A DNA stretch of 18,180 nucleotides. Origin: CAZVGZ01 sp964627605. Lineage in GTDB: Bacteria; Latescibacterota; MWCZ01; CAZVGZ01. The translations under genes and the position numbers were made by a program. Of the stretch, positions 14,715 through 18,180 are shown piece by piece (position 1 is the first letter of the stretch; each line of letters opens with the position of its first letter). Under the pieces are notes generated by a model. The model was given only the letters and a program-made list of their open reading frames with translations. It ran no database searches and had not been told where the DNA came from. Location of the stretch: assembly GCA_964627605.1 (NCBI GenBank), contig CAZVGZ010000050.1, forward strand, positions 1 to 18,180, in the 5' to 3' direction.

Positions 14715-17658
14715 AACGTGCCTAACGCGCAGCCTCGTTTACGTTGTCGTCGCCTGGTCTGTTTTGGTAGTGCTGCCGGTTGATCGCGTTGGTGCGAATG
14801 ATAACGGTATCATCACCGGACGTGTCACCGACGCTGAGACCGGCGATCCACTGCCTGGTGCGCCGGTGAAGCTGGCGGGAACCGAATGGGGAACTCTCAC
14901 CGACGATGACGGGCTCTATCTCATTTTGAATATCAGACCAGGCACCTACGACCTCGTAGTCGCGTTCATGGGTTACCGGAAAAAGATGGTGTCCGAGGTC
15001 AGAATAGTCGGCGGACGACCGCTGACTAGTGATGTCGCTCTGCAACCAATTATGATCGAAAGCGATAGTTTGATCGTCATGGGTCGAGCCGTGGTTTTCG
15101 AGACCAAAATGGAGATCCCTTCAACGGCCGTGGTCATAACCCGCCAAACACTCCGAGATATGCCGGTCACTACTATCGCAGAAGCCATTGCGCTAGACCC
15201 TGCGGTCGAAGAGTCAGGGCGCATCGGTCGTGGCGATATCGCCTCGACTGTGCTGATTATAGATGGTGAAGTGATGGTAGACCAGCAAAGCAGCCGCCCG
15301 CTATTGGACAATATCAACACCACCTCAGTTCAGGAGATCCAAGTGCTCGTCGGCGGCTTTACAGCCGAATACGGCAACGGCCGCGCTGGAGCAATTATCG
15401 TCACAACCCGCGACGCTTTTCAGACCTACCCGAGGAACAGACCGTTTTGGTTGTCAACGCAGACAACCTACACTCCCGGCCACCTCTCATGGTTTGAGAC
15501 TCCTGGCCCGGAGCCCAACGGCTACTCTCTAGCTGCGGTCGGTTCCTACACCGCATATGGGGTTAACAGCCAAGACTGGCGCATCTACGCCTCGCCAGCC
15601 GCCCTCGACTCCGTCGTGCACTTCGTCACGATAAATAACCGGCCGAAGCAGGTACTCCCCTGGTCTATCGCCGAGAATCCACGCCGCTATTCACCTGAAG
15701 ACCTTCAGCGGATCTGGATGTACCAACATAGGGCCGGGGTCGACAGTCTGGGAGGTCGTCAGCCTGGGGATGTCCCGGCGTACATCTCCGAGACGACTGT
15801 GGGCATCCCGATCCACCGAACCGTGGGGTTGGTGGTCGGTGGACGTCTGACGCAGGCAGCGACTGCGAAGCCGGTTACTAAGCCAAAATCTGGCCGCCGC
15901 GGCGTGAACCTGAAACTCAACATACGCCCGCTATCGTATCTATCCGTGGACCTTAAATACAATTTCGCTAAGAGAACCGGAAGCACCCCGGCTTCAGGTG
16001 GAACCAATCCAAGAAGCAAGTATTCACTGCATAACGCCTCCAAGACTTCGGCCAACGAGGAGTCACGAAGCATCTGGGCTTCTTACGCGCCATGGTCCGC
16101 CGCTGTCCTCGATGTGCGCGCTAGCCGCCTTAATGTCAGAACGAGCAGAGTTACTCCTTACGATGATCCCATTCCCGACAGATACAGACTTGCGGTGCCT
16201 GGAGAAAACACTGATGGAATTTTCGTCGACACAGTTGTGGTCTACAGGCAGGGAAAGACCTCACGCCCTTTTACGTTAGGTGAAACACACTGGGGTAAGA
16301 ATCTCTACCGCCCCGCTCGGGGAGCCGAACCTACCGGGTTTGCCCAGGACATCTATACGCTAGCTTCAAGCTCTCGCACGTCGTCAATGACTTCGCTGGC
16401 CAGCGCGTTTACCATCCAGCTCACCCCTGTACATCGGCTAAAAGTCGGTGGTCAGAGGCAGATAGTATCGTTCGGCGGAACCAAAACGGTACCGGTTACC
16501 GAATGGGGACGTCGAAGCGATGCGTGGGTCACCGGCCGCATCACGCTCGACGGCATGATCGCTGATGTGGGCTTGCGAATGGATAGCTGGCGCGGGCACC
16601 CTGAACCGTTTACGGAAATCAGACCATCCGGGCGCGTCTGGAGCCCACGCTTAGGAATCTCCCATCCCATTGGTGTTTCATCGAGGTTATTCTTTAACTA
16701 TGGCTATTTCTACGACATACCTGAAGAGATTATGAATTCGTCGTTCCTAGCAGCACCTCTAACCCAACAGTGGGAAGTGGGAGCCGACGCGCGGCTGACG
16801 AACATGGCGTGGCTGCATGTGGGCGGTTGGCGAAGATACCGCACCAGAGAGTTCGGTGAGACCTCAGTTTTATACCGCGAGTTATATGAGGAGGGCACCT
16901 ACAGATTCGAAGACAACAAACGACGCAGCGATATCTTTGGGTTGTCAGTGCGTGCGGAGTGGGCCACGAGGTTCTTCAGTGGCTACTTCTATCACGAGAA
17001 CTACTTTGCCTCCGAATCCTACGGCTCGTTTACCTTCATTGATCGCAGACCGTGGCCCTATTACAATTCCAACCCGCCACTGTCAGAGCCTTCAAAGGCG
17101 CCAATACCGGCGCAGACCAATATAGTCCTTCGGTGGTACACGCCGGTCAACTTTGCGGCATGGAGTCTCTCGCCAAAGCTGGTCGGAGGATGGGCGCTGG
17201 CTCTCCTTTTAGATACAACACCCGCCGACAAGATTCGCTGGACGCCGCCAGATTATGAATTGCCTGCCAATGTCTCCGCCAGTGAACCCAACCTGGAGGT
17301 TCGTGGACGCTCGGTGTGGCACATGCGCCTCGAAAAGACGGTTATTCTGGCAGGTGCGAGAGTGACGTCGTTTCTAGACGTTCGCAATCTGTTTAACAAC
17401 CGACTGTTCAACCAGGGGTATTTTAGCCGGAATGAATTTGACGCCTACATTCTTTCGCTCCACACCCATTTTGAAGACCGAGAGTTCCAGGGCCCACCTC
17501 GCGACGGTTGGGCTACAGATTTGGGCGGGTGGACTTTGCCGACCGGCAGCGATCAAGTGGGCGACGTACCCGAGTACGCTGTACTGCCGGAAAGCGACCG
17601 CTGGGCGTTGTGGTTGGACCCAAGATACCTCAGGTGGGGATTGCGCCTGGACTTCTAA
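14704..17658 (+). CDS. TonB-dependent receptor-like outer-membrane protein (tandem paralogue, copy 2)
   Basis: This paralogue of the preceding gene has about 984 residues if it starts at TTG 14704. In-frame ATGs at 14617 and 14632 would place the start deep in the previous gene and bury the signal peptide. TTG 14704 has a G-rich ribosome-binding stretch (AGGTGGGGGG) just upstream and gives a clean signal peptide (LVYVVVAWSVLVVLPVDRVG, cleavage about residue 31). It overlaps the previous gene's end by 11 bases, suggesting coupled translation. Domains are the regulatory-like region at about 36-113 (TGRVTDAETGDPLPGAPVKL), the plug at about 124-239 (IPSTAVVITRQTLRDMPV, AEYGNGRAGAIIVTTRDAF) and a barrel ending WGLRLDF. 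The plug and last 70 residues match copy 1 closely, while the middle of the barrel has diverged. Confidence 0.85.
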   Translation: MISETCLTRSLVYVVVAWSVLVVLPVDRVGANDNGIITGRVTDAETGDPLPGAPVKLAGTEWGTLTDDDGLYLILNIRPGTYDLVVAFMGYRKKMVSEVRIVGGRPLTSDVALQPIMIESDSLIVMGRAVVFETKMEIPSTAVVITRQTLRDMPVTTIAEAIALDPAVEESGRIGRGDIASTVLIIDGEVMVDQQSSRPLLDNINTTSVQEIQVLVGGFTAEYGNGRAGAIIVTTRDAFQTYPRNRPFWLSTQTTYTPGHLSWFETPGPEPNGYSLAAVGSYTAYGVNSQDWRIYASPAALDSVVHFVTINNRPKQVLPWSIAENPRRYSPEDLQRIWMYQHRAGVDSLGGRQPGDVPAYISETTVGIPIHRTVGLVVGGRLTQAATAKPVTKPKSGRRGVNLKLNIRPLSYLSVDLKYNFAKRTGSTPASGGTNPRSKYSLHNASKTSANEESRSIWASYAPWSAAVLDVRASRLNVRTSRVTPYDDPIPDRYRLAVPGENTDGIFVDTVVVYRQGKTSRPFTLGETHWGKNLYRPARGAEPTGFAQDIYTLASSSRTSSMTSLASAFTIQLTPVHRLKVGGQRQIVSFGGTKTVPVTEWGRRSDAWVTGRITLDGMIADVGLRMDSWRGHPEPFTEIRPSGRVWSPRLGISHPIGVSSRLFFNYGYFYDIPEEIMNSSFLAAPLTQQWEVGADARLTNMAWLHVGGWRRYRTREFGETSVLYRELYEEGTYRFEDNKRRSDIFGLSVRAEWATRFFSGYFYHENYFASESYGSFTFIDRRPWPYYNSNPPLSEPSKAPIPAQTNIVLRWYTPVNFAAWSLSPKLVGGWALALLLDTTPADKIRWTPPDYELPANVSASEPNLEVRGRSVWHMRLEKTVILAGARVTSFLDVRNLFNNRLFNQGYFSRNEFDAYILSLHTHFEDREFQGPPRDGWATDLGGWTLPTGSDQVGDVPEYAVLPESDRWALWLDPRYLRWGLRLDF

Positions 17659-17802
17659 AAAGGGCTGTCTGCTGTATGACGAAGGTCAGGAATGCGGAAA
17701 TCTCTGATATCAACTCGTTTGACCGCGTTGAGCCATGCCCTTCGCATCTTCAGGGGTTGCGATTGATCGGCAGCTCCCTTCACACCGTTATAACACAATA
17801 AC
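17659..17802. other. Intergenic stretch, nothing recognised
   Basis: This separates the second receptor gene from the oxidoreductase remnant. I see no convincing hairpin plus T-run terminator and no coding frame with family features. Confidence 0.5.
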
Positions 17803-18027
17803 TTACCCGCTCTCGGTAGAGCGATAGGCTGCCTCCAGGACCTCCATGTCTCTTCCTCCCTCAAAGGCACCAGCGCGCGGCTGCCTTCTCTCTCCATTGA
17901 ACCACTGGATTGCCCCATCATGAGAACTGATTACTGTGGCTAAATGAGGCTCCAGGTGTCTACAATCGCTACAATCGACCATATTCGCATGCCCCAGGTT
18001 GGAGGGTTTTGAAAAAATATCGACGCT
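17803..18027 (-). pseudogene. Gfo/Idh/MocA-type oxidoreductase, C-terminal remnant
   Basis: The minus strand is open from 18027 to a TAA at 17805-17803 (74 codons). It reads KPSNLGHANMVDCSDCRHLE, AIQWFNGERRQPRAGAFEGG and RDMEVLEAAYRSTESG. The last block is the usual C-terminal helix of Gfo/Idh/MocA NAD(P)-dependent sugar dehydrogenases (DMEVLEAAYRSxESG). A TGA at 18030-18028 closes the frame. Upstream of it the same frame continues with LETPIIARRYASGGSY until a TAA near 18120, so more of the gene survives as broken sequence. The Rossmann domain is not in the window. The family call depends mainly on the C-terminal block. No start codon with a ribosome-binding site exists, so this is not an expressed short gene. 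Confidence 0.58.
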
Positions 18028-18180
18028 TCAGTTCTGCTGTGAGAGACATAGCGTGCTATAGGAACCTCCACTAGCATAACGCCTGGCGATGATCGGAGTC
18101 TCCAACGCATCGGTTTAAACGTGGTTGTCACCTGTGCACCCCTGACCTACCCCCCAGAAATCGGTCCAGTGTTAATGTTA

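Overview
The window looks like part of the chromosome of an uncultured Gram-negative bacterium of the FCB type (Latescibacterota- or Poribacteria-like). This is inference from gene content: a secreted protein ending in a T9SS/FlgD-like C-terminal domain, two carboxypeptidase-regulatory-domain TonB-type receptors, a formylglycine-type sulfatase, a uroporphyrinogen-decarboxylase-like protein, two carbon-nitrogen hydrolases and phytanoyl-CoA dioxygenase (PhyH) proteins. No rRNA, tRNA, CRISPR array or phage gene was seen.

Layout. Positions 1-437 are debris: an antisense IS3-type transposase fragment abuts a truncated SGNH hydrolase with an internal stop. Positions 513-4007 (+) hold a closely spaced set: sulfatase, UroD-like protein and a carbon-nitrogen hydrolase that starts at TTG. 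Facing it on the minus strand (6221-4059) is a second set: an internally deleted PhyH pseudogene, a second carbon-nitrogen hydrolase and an intact PhyH dioxygenase. Both minus-strand PhyH starts are preceded by nearly the same ~17-base leader element. Further along the minus strand is a CDF metal exporter resembling DmeF (7246-6287).

Positions 7247-8260 are decayed DNA. They contain an antisense C-terminal remnant of a beta-helix protein related to the large gene next door, and a broken plus-strand gene. From 8261 to 17658 (+) runs a three-gene cell-surface cluster: a 1113-residue secreted beta-helix protein built from two duplicated modules, then two tandem paralogous TonB-dependent-receptor-like barrel proteins. 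The second of these probably starts at a TTG that overlaps the first gene's stop. The end of the window carries a minus-strand remnant of a Gfo/Idh/MocA-type oxidoreductase.

Working picture (inference): the enzyme clusters suit breakdown of sulfated, amidated or methylated small organics. The three-gene cluster suits binding and import of an unknown large or bulky ligand at the outer membrane. At least six broken or partial genes lie between and beside these clusters, which indicates active turnover of this accessory region.
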